64,000 nt of DNA from Tenacibaculum pacificus (lineage in GTDB: Bacteria; Bacteroidota; Bacteroidia; Flavobacteriales; Flavobacteriaceae). The DNA lies in the NCBI RefSeq assembly GCF_027941775.1, contig NZ_CP115917.1, positions 2,461,001-2,525,000 of the forward strand, read 5' to 3'. The notes beneath the pieces are model-generated. The model saw only the letters and a list, made by a program, of their open reading frames with translations, was not told the origin of the DNA and made no database searches. The number at the start of each line of letters is the position of its first letter. Within the stretch, counting starts at the first letter, position 1. Below, piece by piece: positions 16,397 through 24,562 of this stretch. The translations under genes and the position numbers were made by a program.

Positions 16397-17881
16397 ATGC
16401 AAGACGATAAAAACCTATCTGAAATTAAAATAAAAGACCAAAAAATTATTGATAATAAAGAATTAAGTATCTGGGAAGCCTTAATACCTGTATTTGCTTT
16501 AGTAATTATGTTAGCTTATAATGTTTTTATATATGGTGATGATGCTTTAAGTGGAAGTAATCAATTTATACTATTATTAGGAGGAGGTGTTGCAGCTATC
16601 GTAGGTTTTAAAAACAAAGTATCTTACGAAAGAATGATGGAAGAGGTTGCTGAAAATATAAAATCAACAGTAGGTGCTATTTTAATATTACTAATGGTTG
16701 GTTCTTTAGCGGGTACTTGGTTGATTAGTGGTATTATTCCATCCATGATTTATTATGGTTTACAGGTTTTAAATCCCACAATATTTTTAGTTGCTTGCTT
16801 AATTATAAGTGCTGTAATTTCTATTGCCACAGGAAGTTCTTGGACTACTTCTGCTACAGTAGGTATTGCATTAATTGGAATTGGTGAGGCTTTAGGTATT
16901 TCATTAGGAATGACTGCTGGAGCCGTTTTATCAGGAGCTTATTTTGGAGATAAAATGTCTCCAATGTCTGATACTACAAATTTAGCACCTGCAATGGCAG
17001 GAACAGATTTATTTACACATATACGCTATATGGCATATACCACAATACCTACCTTTGTAGTAAGTATAGTATTTTTTATCATTTTAGGTTTTACTCAAAC
17101 AGCCACAGGAGAAGCTGATACTCAAGGTATGTTAATAGATATTAATAAAGCTTTTAATATTACTCCTTGGTTATTTTTAGTACCTGTATTTGTAATCATA
17201 TTAATTATAAAAAAGACGCCACCCTTAATTGCTTTATTAGGAGGAACACTTTTAGGAGGTGTATTCGCTTTAATTTTTCAACCAGAAGTGGTGGCACAAA
17301 TAGCTGGTGTAAAAGTATTAGATTTTAATGCTGCTTACAAAGGAATAATGCAAGCAATAACAGTTGAAACATCTGTTGCCACAGATAATGAAGTTTTAAA
17401 AGATTTATTTACTGCAGGAGGTATGAAAAAAATGTTAGGAACTGTTTGGTTAATTTTATTAGCAATGGTTTTTGGTGGAATTATGGATGCAATTGGAGCA
17501 TTAGCAAGAATAAGTAGTTTTATGTTAGGTTTATTTGATTCAGTTTTTGGATTATTTGCAAGTACTGTAGCAACTTGTATTGGTTTAAACTTTACAGCAT
17601 CTGATCAATACTTAGCAATTGTAGTTCCGGGTAAAATGTATGCAAAAGCATATAGAGACAAAGGATTAGCTCCTGAAAATTTAAGTAGAACTTTAGAAGA
17701 TTCAGGAACGGTAACCTCTGTTTTAATTCCATGGAATACCTGTGGAGCTTATCATTCTGGAGTACTAGGAGTACCTGTTGTTGATTATGCTTTTTTTGCT
17801 ATGTTTAACTGGCTAAGCCCGTTTATGACATTGCTTTTTGCTGCTTTTAGAATTAAAATTAGAGAAATATCAAAAAAATAA
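16397..17881 (+). CDS. nhaC: NhaC-family Na+/H+ antiporter
   Basis: A 494-residue inner-membrane transporter with about 12 hydrophobic segments starting at residue 26. GSSWTTSATVGIA and GAYFGDKMSPMSDTTNLAPA are the signature segments of the NhaC/ArgO-like ion transporter superfamily. A late GLNFTASDQYLAIVVPGKMY and PWNTCGAYHSG complete the family pattern. Some members exchange organic substrates (lysine, malate/lactate) rather than Na+/H+, and the adjacent Lrp-type regulator keeps that possible. It is monocistronic, with a terminator just after the stop. Confidence 0.88.
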   Translation: MQDDKNLSEIKIKDQKIIDNKELSIWEALIPVFALVIMLAYNVFIYGDDALSGSNQFILLLGGGVAAIVGFKNKVSYERMMEEVAENIKSTVGAILILLMVGSLAGTWLISGIIPSMIYYGLQVLNPTIFLVACLIISAVISIATGSSWTTSATVGIALIGIGEALGISLGMTAGAVLSGAYFGDKMSPMSDTTNLAPAMAGTDLFTHIRYMAYTTIPTFVVSIVFFIILGFTQTATGEADTQGMLIDINKAFNITPWLFLVPVFVIILIIKKTPPLIALLGGTLLGGVFALIFQPEVVAQIAGVKVLDFNAAYKGIMQAITVETSVATDNEVLKDLFTAGGMKKMLGTVWLILLAMVFGGIMDAIGALARISSFMLGLFDSVFGLFASTVATCIGLNFTASDQYLAIVVPGKMYAKAYRDKGLAPENLSRTLEDSGTVTSVLIPWNTCGAYHSGVLGVPVVDYAFFAMFNWLSPFMTLLFAAFRIKIREISKK

Positions 17882-17882
17882 T

Positions 17883-17914
17883 AAAAAGCCTCACTTTTAA
17901 ACGTGAGGCTTTTT
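17883..17914 (+). terminator. Intrinsic terminator after nhaC
   Basis: AAAAAGCCTCAC and GTGAGGCTTTTT pair around an 8-nt loop, 2 bp after the stop codon. Confidence 0.9.
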
Positions 17915-17923
17915 GATATGTAA

Positions 17924-17954
17924 AAAAGAAGCATCCCCCCGGATTGCTTCTTTT
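17924..17954. terminator. Second hairpin, C-rich loop, between nhaC and porin gene
   Basis: AAAAGAAGCATCC and GGATTGCTTCTTTT pair with one bulged base around CCCC. It has A and T runs on both sides, so it can terminate in either direction; the Porin_10 gene converges from the right. Its GAAGCAAT and CGGGG words recall the outer arms of the dispersed repeat, but the match is too short to call. Confidence 0.6.
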
Positions 17955-18109
17955 CAAAAGTAAGTTATATAAAACGATTAACTTATACTGTAAAAATAGT
18001 ACGTTTTATCCTTCTTTTTAAAACTATTAGATGAATGGCAGTTTTTTAAAGATTAATTGCAAGACAAAGTTGTTTTAATTTTAAATTGATAAAAAAATAA
18101 AGGTTTATA

Positions 18110-20074
18110 TTAGATAAACCAGTTCCAAACAACTCCAAAACGAATTGTAAAATCTCTATAAGGATTATTAGGAGTTGATAAATAATTCTTCTTTAAAACA
18201 AAAGAGCTCACATTATCTGCTTTAAAATAAATACGTGTTCTACGTACTCTTCCATTAAAAAATAAATCAACTGTTGGATAGCCTATTTCAGTATCATTTT
18301 GTAAAGTAAATTCCGCCAATAATGGATTATAAGCATTCGCTTTATATTTAGAAAAATTTTTAAACGTAGCCCCTATTTGTACAAATAACGGATTTCCTTT
18401 AAACCAATTATCAGAATAATAAATAGTATTTCTAGTTACAAAATCAGGTACTCTAAATACTGTATTTCCGTTTGCTACTTTTTGATACATTAATGTATTA
18501 TCTAAAGCAAATTTACCAAGGCTAAATTCTTTTGATATTTTAGCTTTTAAATAATTTACATTTCCTGAAAATTGTTTTGGTAAACTATTAGCATCAAAAT
18601 AAGTATAGTTATTAATATTTGTAACATCTACTGATGCATTTATCCATTTAGATTCAATTGTTCCTCCTAAATTTCTTGTTCCTACAGATGCAAAATTAGT
18701 TTCCCAATTATACTTATTGTAAGTACTTTGATGTAATAAAAAATTAAAATTTGGTAGTTTATTACTAATTTCTAAGTGTCCTTTTATAGTTACTATACTA
18801 TCTTTTTTATAAGAAGCTATCGCCTTTAAATTACTTCCTGAAAATCTTCCATTACCTGGTGTTACGTTACTAGAAGCATCTATATAAAAGTTTTTTATTT
18901 TTCCTTTCCAATTAGCACCAAAAGAAACTGCTTTTCCTTTTAATTTATTTTTAGTAATTCCAACAACGTTATTTTGTAAATTTTCATAACCATAATTATA
19001 GGTTGTATAACCAGAATGTACTCTAAAAGTTCCTAGTACATATTTAGAATTAAAATCTAAAAACACATTATTATTATATAATAAAAAATTTGTTCTATCA
19101 TTTACACTTCCTATTATAGGAGCTTCACCAAAAACCAAAGGAGTAACAGATGCTTGTTTAAAGTTATAATATTTAGAATCTCTTGTAAACGAGTGTCCAA
19201 TTTTTAAATTAGAAAAATCTTTTTGATGTAAACTATCTTTTACTGATAGTAATTTAAAAGTATGTTCAAAATGCAATCGTTTTGCTTCTAAATTATTTTC
19301 TGTATCATTTAAATTAATATCTAACCTCCCTCTATTAGCGCTAAAATTAGAATCATTATTTAAAAAAGCTATTAAAGAATCACCTGTTAAACCGCCATTT
19401 TCTTGATTTAAAAAATCTTGATTAACAGCCTGTCCTCTTATTTCATATTGTCCCTTTGGGCTTTCGTAACTAAAACTAAGCCTAAAATTACCACTACTAG
19501 CCAATGAACGCCTGTAAGCACCTAATGAACGAAGTCCTTTATAAGCTATTCCTACATTAAATCGTTTTGAAAAATTAGTAGTAAATAACGTGTCTAAAAC
19601 TTGTCCTTGTTGTAAACCTGTTCTGTACATCGCTTCAGTTGTGGGTGTTGGTACGTGATAGTAATCAACATCTTCAATTTCAAAATAATTAAATTGTTTG
19701 GCACGAAAACCAATATCAGGAAATTGAGAAATATCTGTAAAATTATAAGCTAAATTATTAAACGTTTGTCCTTGATTATGAAATTCTAATAATTCAAAAT
19801 TATCTTTTCTTAAAGCATTAAATTTATAATGTTTTTTTAGAGTTAGTGTAGTATCAATAATTGTGGTATCATTTTTAAATGATATAATTTTATAGTCGGT
19901 ATACTTTGTTTTTCCGCTAAGCTTTACACTAATTTCATTATCAGATATAGAGTCTAAATTTCTATTTAAACCTCCTTTATTTAATCCATTTCTCCCACCT
20001 TCAAACTGTCTTATTTGAGCATAAAACAATTGAGTACATAATAAACAAAAAAACACTACAAAAAATCTCTTCAT
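18110..20074 (-). CDS. Putative outer-membrane porin (Porin_10-like)
   Basis: A 654-residue outer-membrane beta-barrel protein. Signal peptide at 1-20 (MKRFFVVFFCLLCTQLFYAQ), then a short linker (QFEGGRNGLNKGGLNRNLDSI) typical of the flavobacterial Porin_10 family. The rest is alternating polar/aromatic beta strands ending in FTIRFGVVWNWFI with a C-terminal aromatic, as barrel proteins need. An open frame extends 24 codons upstream, but the signal peptide marks the ATG at 20074. It is divergent from rnhB with 70 bp between starts. Substrate is unknown. Confidence 0.82.
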   Translation of the reverse strand: MKRFFVVFFCLLCTQLFYAQIRQFEGGRNGLNKGGLNRNLDSISDNEISVKLSGKTKYTDYKIISFKNDTTIIDTTLTLKKHYKFNALRKDNFELLEFHNQGQTFNNLAYNFTDISQFPDIGFRAKQFNYFEIEDVDYYHVPTPTTEAMYRTGLQQGQVLDTLFTTNFSKRFNVGIAYKGLRSLGAYRRSLASSGNFRLSFSYESPKGQYEIRGQAVNQDFLNQENGGLTGDSLIAFLNNDSNFSANRGRLDINLNDTENNLEAKRLHFEHTFKLLSVKDSLHQKDFSNLKIGHSFTRDSKYYNFKQASVTPLVFGEAPIIGSVNDRTNFLLYNNNVFLDFNSKYVLGTFRVHSGYTTYNYGYENLQNNVVGITKNKLKGKAVSFGANWKGKIKNFYIDASSNVTPGNGRFSGSNLKAIASYKKDSIVTIKGHLEISNKLPNFNFLLHQSTYNKYNWETNFASVGTRNLGGTIESKWINASVDVTNINNYTYFDANSLPKQFSGNVNYLKAKISKEFSLGKFALDNTLMYQKVANGNTVFRVPDFVTRNTIYYSDNWFKGNPLFVQIGATFKNFSKYKANAYNPLLAEFTLQNDTEIGYPTVDLFFNGRVRRTRIYFKADNVSSFVLKKNYLSTPNNPYRDFTIRFGVVWNWFI

Positions 20075-20144
20075 AACTACAAAAGTAAAATAATTAAACG
20101 ACAAAAATTGTGAATATTTTCTTTGAAAACTGTTAATTTGTAGC

Positions 20145-20744
20145 ATGCTAAAATTAAATTATAGTCAATACAAATTAGAAACAGGAACGGATGAAGCTGG
20201 TAGAGGTTGCTTAAGTGGTCCTGTGGTAGCTGCTGCCGTTATTTTACCTGAAAATTTTAAACATGATTTGTTGAATGATTCCAAACAACTTTCAGAAAAA
20301 AAACGCCAAGAATTGCGCCCATATATTGAAAAATATGCCTTAGCGTATGGTGTTGCTTTTATCAGTCATCAAGAAGTTGATGAAATAAATGTTTTACAAG
20401 CCTCTATAACTGGTATGCATCGTGCTATTTCAAAACTTTCTATACAACCCAAATTTATTATTGTTGATGGAAATAAATTCAATCCTTATAAAGATATTCC
20501 GCGTGAAACAATTGTAAAAGGTGATGCCAAATTTATGAGTATTGCTGCGGCATCTGTTTTAGCAAAAACATATCGAGATGAATATATGGAGAAAATCCAT
20601 AAAGAATATCCGCAATACAACTGGAAAAAAAACAAAGGATATCCTACAAAAGAGCATAGAAATGCTATTCGTGAGTTTGGTATAACTCCTTATCATAGAA
20701 AGACTTTTAAATTACTTCCCGAACAACTTAAATTAAAGCTTTAG
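20145..20744 (+). CDS. rnhB: Ribonuclease HII
   Basis: It cuts RNA in RNA-DNA hybrids and at single ribonucleotides in [22 protein letters not shown] carries the first metal ligands Asp16 and Glu17. VDGNKF and the [15 protein letters not shown] segment provide the remaining acidic ligands. Length 199 is normal for type II. It is followed after 33 bp by the YejK-like gene on the same strand. Confidence 0.94.
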   Translation: MLKLNYSQYKLETGTDEAGRGCLSGPVVAAAVILPENFKHDLLNDSKQLSEKKRQELRPYIEKYALAYGVAFISHQEVDEINVLQASITGMHRAISKLSIQPKFIIVDGNKFNPYKDIPRETIVKGDAKFMSIAAASVLAKTYRDEYMEKIHKEYPQYNWKKNKGYPTKEHRNAIREFGITPYHRKTFKLLPEQLKLKL

Positions 20745-20777
20745 TTTCTTTATTTTTGTCATCCAATAACTTAGAAG

Positions 20778-21827
20778 ATGATTAAAAGAACACGTGCAGA
20801 AATTAGCAAATGTATTATTCATAAAGTTGCTAATAAGTATAATAGCGGTCAAAATGCTTTTTCAGAAAGTTTAGTTCGTTTTGATGAAGAAAGTTACGAA
20901 TTACTGATGCCTTTTTTATTAAAAAACTTTGGAACAGTTACACAAAGTTATCGTTTTAAGCATCATGCTGATGTTCGTTTAAACGAAATTAACAAATATA
21001 CTTCTGATATTTTTGACAATAATGAAACATTTATTGAGCATTCAAAAAATATTGTAAATCATTTATATGAGCAATCAAATTCTGCAAATATAAAAACTGG
21101 TGATGTACTTGTTGTTTATTTTGAAAACATCGAATATAAAGATATTCTTACAGATGCTGTTGGTGTTTTTAAAATTGAAAGTAAAGTAGATTTTTTACAA
21201 ACTTATTTAGATGATGATAGTTTTGATGTAGTAGTTCAAAAAGGAATTTCAACTAAAAAATTAGACAAAGGATGTTTAATTGTAAATTCTACCGATGCAG
21301 AAGGAACTGTAATTTTATCTGTTGATAATAATAATTATGATGCCCAATATTGGATTAAAAATTTCTTAAACGCAAAATTTGCAGATGATAGAAACTTACA
21401 TACTCAAAATTATTTAGAGATGTGTAAAGATTTTTCTGAAGAAATCATCAAACCTGAATTTGGTAAACAAGAACAAAGTAATTTCTTAGCCAGCACCGTT
21501 GATTATTTCAAAGAAAATGAAGATGTAGACTATCACAAATTTAAAGAAGAAGTTTTTGAAGATGATAAACATCAAGGAATGTTTGAAGACTACAAAAAAC
21601 ATTTTGAAAAGTTAAATGATGTTTTAATTCGTAATAACTTTGAAGTTTCTGATGTTGTTTTAAAGAAAGAAAAAAGCAAATTTAAAACTGAAATTAAATT
21701 AGATACCAATATTCAAATTAAAATTGATATTGATGCTCCTGATGCTTCTTCAGATTACTTAGAACAAGGTTATGACGAAGATAAAAAAATGAAATACTAC
21801 AAAGTTTTTTACAATACTGAAAAATAA
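20778..21827 (+). CDS. Nucleoid-associated protein (YejK/NdpA family)
   Basis: A 349-residue protein matching the 37-kDa nucleoid-associated family (PF04245), which binds bacterial chromosomal DNA. Seen are an N-terminal segment with IHKVANKYNSGQNAF, a central VLVVYFENIEYKDILTDAVGVFKIE-type region, and a C-terminal basic/acidic tail (KKEKSKFKTEIKLD). There is no signal peptide or membrane segment. Its exact role is unsettled in this phylum. It converges on phnA through a shared terminator. Confidence 0.78.
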   Translation: MIKRTRAEISKCIIHKVANKYNSGQNAFSESLVRFDEESYELLMPFLLKNFGTVTQSYRFKHHADVRLNEINKYTSDIFDNNETFIEHSKNIVNHLYEQSNSANIKTGDVLVVYFENIEYKDILTDAVGVFKIESKVDFLQTYLDDDSFDVVVQKGISTKKLDKGCLIVNSTDAEGTVILSVDNNNYDAQYWIKNFLNAKFADDRNLHTQNYLEMCKDFSEEIIKPEFGKQEQSNFLASTVDYFKENEDVDYHKFKEEVFEDDKHQGMFEDYKKHFEKLNDVLIRNNFEVSDVVLKKEKSKFKTEIKLDTNIQIKIDIDAPDASSDYLEQGYDEDKKMKYYKVFYNTEK

Positions 21828-21833
21828 TAAAAC

Positions 21834-21866
21834 AAAAAAGCTGAAGATTAAATCTTCAGCTTTTTT
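21834..21866. terminator. Bidirectional terminator between YejK-like gene and phnA
   Basis: AAAAAAGCTGAAGATT and AATCTTCAGCTTTTTT form an almost uninterrupted stem. It sits between convergent genes. The restored phnA reading frame ends at 21885, just clear of it. Confidence 0.9.
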
Positions 21867-21884
21867 GTTTTATTTTATAAAAAC

Positions 21885-22476
21885 TTACTCTTTTTCAGAC
21901 ATTTTCTTTACATAATCAGTAATAATTACAATTTGAGTAGGTCCTACCTTACCTTCAATATAATTAGCATTTTTAATGGTCTAAAGAAATTCTTCGAACA
22001 GCTGTTCCTTGTTTAGCTACCGTGCTAGAACCTTTTACTTTTAAATCTTTAATTAATACAACAGAATCACCTGCTTGTAAAATAGCACCATTTGCATCTC
22101 TGTGAATAATTTTTTCACTTTCATCTAAATGGTCTCCACTTTCTTTAGCAAAACGTAAATCATCATCTTCTAAATATAACATATCAAGTAAATCTTGAGG
22201 CCAACCTTCGTTACGAAGTCTTGATAACATTCTCCAAGCAACTACTTTTACGGCTCTATATTCGCTCCACATACTATCATTTAAACAACGCCAGTAATTA
22301 GCATCTGTTTTTTCTGCGTCGTCAATTTGTTCAATACAAGTATTACAAGCTAATAAGCTTCCATCTACACCACCAATTTGCATTGGTTTTACTTCATAAA
22401 TTGATAAATTTTCTTTTGAAGCACATAGTTCACATTGCTTTCCACTTCTATCTTCTAACTCTTGTAATAAACTCAT
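21885..22476 (-). CDS. phnA: PhnA-domain zinc-ribbon protein (frameshifted at 21975)
   Basis: PhnA was named for phosphonate use, but its function is not established. A zinc-ribbon at about 14-50 (CELC, then CNTC) precedes the conserved WRCLNDSMWSEYRAVKVVAWRMLSRL segment and the C-terminal SH3-like half (LQAGDSVVLIKDLKVKGSS). The start frame ends at RRISLDH followed by TAA at 21973. The +1 frame continues at once with KNANYIEGKVG and QIVIITDYVKKM, the normal PhnA C-terminus, stopping at 21885. Skipping one T after the His codon gives a 196-residue protein of normal length. Read as is, the product lacks its last 29 residues. Confidence 0.88.
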
Positions 22477-22821
22477 TTTTTTACTATAAATTATGAGTTG
22501 TAAAAGTACATTATTATTTTATCTTATAGATTTAGAAAATTAATTATTAGATAGATAAAAGTCAAAATTTACACAAAAAAAACACATAAAATTAATCGTT
22601 AAAAATAAATTATCATTAAAATCACTTAATAATTTAGGCTTAAATTATAAACAATTTTAGATAATAAAAAAGAGTTTCAGTTTAAAAATCATTGTTTTTT
22701 CTAAAAAAACAACAATTAAATACAATAATTAGTTCGAAATCATCCAAATTACATGATTTAACACTTTTAATGTATTTAATCTAGATATATTTGTGATGTA
22801 ATTATACCCCCCATATAATTA
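22477..22821. other. AT-rich spacer upstream of phnA
   Basis: About 345 bp with no open frame, repeat or RNA I can support. A short inverted word ATTATA...TATAAT-like sequence at about 22800-22820 flanks a C run (accccccat). The phnA promoter must lie near 22490-22530, where the minus strand has only a weak TACTTTTA match to TAnnTTTG. Confidence 0.35.
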
Positions 22822-22858
22822 AAAAAACCTTGTTGTTTCTTAAGACAACAAGGTTTCT
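22822..22858 (-). terminator. Terminator of the rpsP-rimM operon
   Basis: On the minus strand, AAACCTTGTTGT and ACAACAAGGTTT form a 12-bp stem followed by a T run. It lies about 45 bp after the rimM stop. Confidence 0.88.
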
Positions 22859-22904
22859 TTTTTATTAAAAGACTTAAAAGATCCTGATTTTTTATATTTT
22901 AAAT

Positions 22905-23438
22905 TTATTCAAAATATAACTCAATTAATCCTTTAGGAGTTTCAACTTCAATAACTTTATTCACTTTATCTACTTTCTTAATAAAATCGTCAATCATAGG
23001 AATAAAAATCTCTATATCTCCATTTTCAATTTCAAAAAGAGGCTGAGCAGCTTTATCATTTATATATGCTAAAGTACCTACTTCACCAAAGTTTTTATCA
23101 ACAATGGTAAAACCAATAACTTCGTGATAATAAAACTTATTTCCTGAAAGTTTTGGCAATAAATTTAAAGGTAAATAAATTCCTGCTCGCATAATGGCAT
23201 CTGCATCTGCTTCAGTATCTACATCTTCAAATTTTACGCGAAACATAGTACTTCTACTTAAAGAAGATTTTTCAATAAAAAAAGGAACCAGATTATTGCC
23301 TAAATCGACAAAAACTGATTCCAAATTTTCGTAAAGATCGGGTTCGTCAGTATCTAACTTAATAACTACCTCTCCCTTAAAACTATGTTTTTTAACGATT
23401 TTGCCAAGATAAAAGCAATCTTCTTTTTGCATCATCAT
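22905..23438 (-). CDS. rimM: 16S rRNA processing protein RimM
   Basis: RimM binds ribosomal protein S19 and helps mature the 30S head. The N-terminal RimM barrel contains YLGKIVKKHSFKGEVVIKLDTDEP. The C-terminal PRC-barrel contains KFYYHEVIGFTIVDKNFGEVG and ends in IEVETPKGLIELYF. Length 177 is normal. The frame opens with three Met codons (23438, 23435, 23432); which is used cannot be decided. It follows rpsP by 15 bp, the classic rpsP-rimM pair, but without the trmD-rplS genes that follow in many bacteria. Confidence 0.94.
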   Translation of the reverse strand: MMMQKEDCFYLGKIVKKHSFKGEVVIKLDTDEPDLYENLESVFVDLGNNLVPFFIEKSSLSRSTMFRVKFEDVDTEADADAIMRAGIYLPLNLLPKLSGNKFYYHEVIGFTIVDKNFGEVGTLAYINDKAAQPLFEIENGDIEIFIPMIDDFIKKVDKVNKVIEVETPKGLIELYFE

Positions 23439-23453
23439 TATAGTACAGTTTTT

Positions 23454-23954
23454 TTATTCTTCGCTATCTGCTCCATTTTCAGCAACAACCTCTTCGCTAT
23501 CAGCAACAGGTGTGTTAGCAGCAATACGTGCAGCATTTACAGCTTTTTCAGCTTCTAAAGCTTTTGCTTTAGCATCTGCTTCAGCTTTAGCTAAACCATC
23601 AACTTTAGTAGCAACTAAACCAGTTTTTTCTTCTAACCAAGCTGCAAATTTAGCATCTGCTTGTTCTTGTGTTAAAGCTCCTTTTTTAACTCCACCAGCT
23701 AAATGCTTTTTTAATAAAACTCCTTTATCAGATAAAATAGTTCTAGCAGTGTCAGTTGGCTGTGCTCCTTTTTCTAACCGTGATACAGCTACATCAACGT
23801 TTAAGTCAGTAGTTGCAGGGTTAGTGTTAGGGTTATAAGTTCCAATTTTTTCTAAGAAACGTCCATCTCTTTTAGCTCTTGAATCAGCAGCTACTACCCA
23901 GTAAAAAGGTTTTCCTTTCTTTCCGTGTCTTTGTAATCTAATTTTTACAGGCAT
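23454..23954 (-). CDS. rpsP: 30S ribosomal protein S16 with long C-terminal extension
   Basis: S16 binds 16S rRNA early in 30S assembly. The first 80 residues are the conserved domain ([54 protein letters not shown]). The remaining 80 or so are an Ala/Lys/Glu-rich helical tail ([17 protein letters not shown]) ending in acidic residues, giving 166 residues against about 80 in E. coli. Such tails are, from memory, usual in Flavobacteriia. Its leader carries two hairpins with the same loop. Confidence 0.95.
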   Translation of the reverse strand: MPVKIRLQRHGKKGKPFYWVVAADSRAKRDGRFLEKIGTYNPNTNPATTDLNVDVAVSRLEKGAQPTDTARTILSDKGVLLKKHLAGGVKKGALTQEQADAKFAAWLEEKTGLVATKVDGLAKAEADAKAKALEAEKAVNAARIAANTPVADSEEVVAENGADSEE

Positions 23955-23967
23955 AATTTTAATTTTT

Positions 23968-24015
23968 AAGGTTCTCGACCTTTATTATTAATAAATCTTA
24001 TCATCTCGTGATAAG
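23968..24015 (-). promoter_or_regulatory. rpsP leader with two hairpins sharing a CGAGA loop
   Basis: On the minus strand, CTTATCA-CGAGA-TGATAAG (24015-23997) and AAGGT-CGAGA-ACCTT (23982-23968) are two stem-loops 14 nt apart with the same pentaloop. The predicted transcription start is right at the first hairpin, and the second ends 14 nt before the rpsP ATG, over the ribosome binding region. Autogenous control or 5'-end protection is inference. Confidence 0.6.
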
Positions 24016-24021
24016 CGGATG

Positions 24022-24055
24022 CAAATGTATAATTTATTTTTAATTAAAAAGCAAA
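24022..24055 (-). promoter_or_regulatory. rpsP-rimM promoter
   Basis: The minus strand has TTTG (24055-24052) as -33 and TACATTTG (24029-24022) as -7, with a 22-nt spacer. Both fit the Bacteroidota promoter consensus. This is the best promoter match in the window. Confidence 0.7.
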
Positions 24056-24073
24056 AATTAAACATTAATACAA

Positions 24074-24102
24074 CAAAAAAGAGCTTGAATACCAAGCTCT
24101 TA
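24074..24102 (-). terminator. Terminator of the cold-shock gene
   Basis: On the minus strand, AAGAGCTTG and CAAGCTCTT pair around GTATT and are followed by a T run, about 24 bp after the stop of the cold-shock gene. Confidence 0.85.
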
Positions 24103-24125
24103 AGAAAATAAGTTATGTTTAAATG

Positions 24126-24317
24126 TTATAAAACTCTAACATCAACAGCATTTAATCCTTTTCTTCCTTCTTTAAGGTCAAATTCTACAGTATCACCTTC
24201 TCTAACCTCATCGATTAAACCTGATACGTGTACAAAATATTCTGTGTTTGACCCTGACTCTGTAACAAATCCAAAACCTTTAGATTCGTTAAAGAACTTA
24301 ATTGTTCCTTCTTTCAT
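24126..24317 (-). CDS. Cold-shock domain protein
   Basis: A 63-residue OB-fold RNA chaperone. MKEGTIKFFNESKGFGFVTE holds RNP1 (KGFGFV) and YFVHVSGL is RNP2. Length and motifs match the CspA family; which paralogue cannot be told. It is monocistronic with its own promoter and terminator. Temperature control cannot be read from this short leader. Confidence 0.93.
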   Translation of the reverse strand: MKEGTIKFFNESKGFGFVTESGSNTEYFVHVSGLIDEVREGDTVEFDLKEGRKGLNAVDVRVL

Positions 24318-24345
24318 TGTAAAAAATATTATATTAAATATGTCG

Positions 24346-24353
24346 CAAATATA
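24346..24353 (-). promoter_or_regulatory. -7 promoter element of cold-shock gene
   Basis: The minus strand reads TATATTTG (TAnnTTTG), giving a leader of about 20 nt. The long 5' leader seen in E. coli cspA is therefore absent if this promoter is the main one. Confidence 0.55.
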
Positions 24354-24562
24354 CTTTTAATAATTTAGTCTAAAATGATTATTACATAAGATTAAAAAAA
24401 CTTAACAACTACCTAACAATTAGTTAGCAATTTAATTCAATAAGAAAAATAATACTTTCACTAAAAGCTGGTTAACAAATTACTTCTGTACTAAACATAA
24501 CAAATTCTTCGTATTTTTACACTTTGTTTTTACCAAAACATTTTAACAAACAAATTTTCTAG

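Noticed and set aside
17924..17954. C-rich hairpin as a fifth member of the dispersed repeat family
   Set aside because: Only the words GAAGCAAT and CGGGG are shared and the conserved arms are missing; it is better read as a terminator-type hairpin.
23512..23838. 108-codon open frame on the plus strand opposite rpsP
   Set aside because: It mirrors the Ala/Lys-rich tail codons of rpsP and has low-complexity composition; the minus-strand S16 protein explains the sequence.
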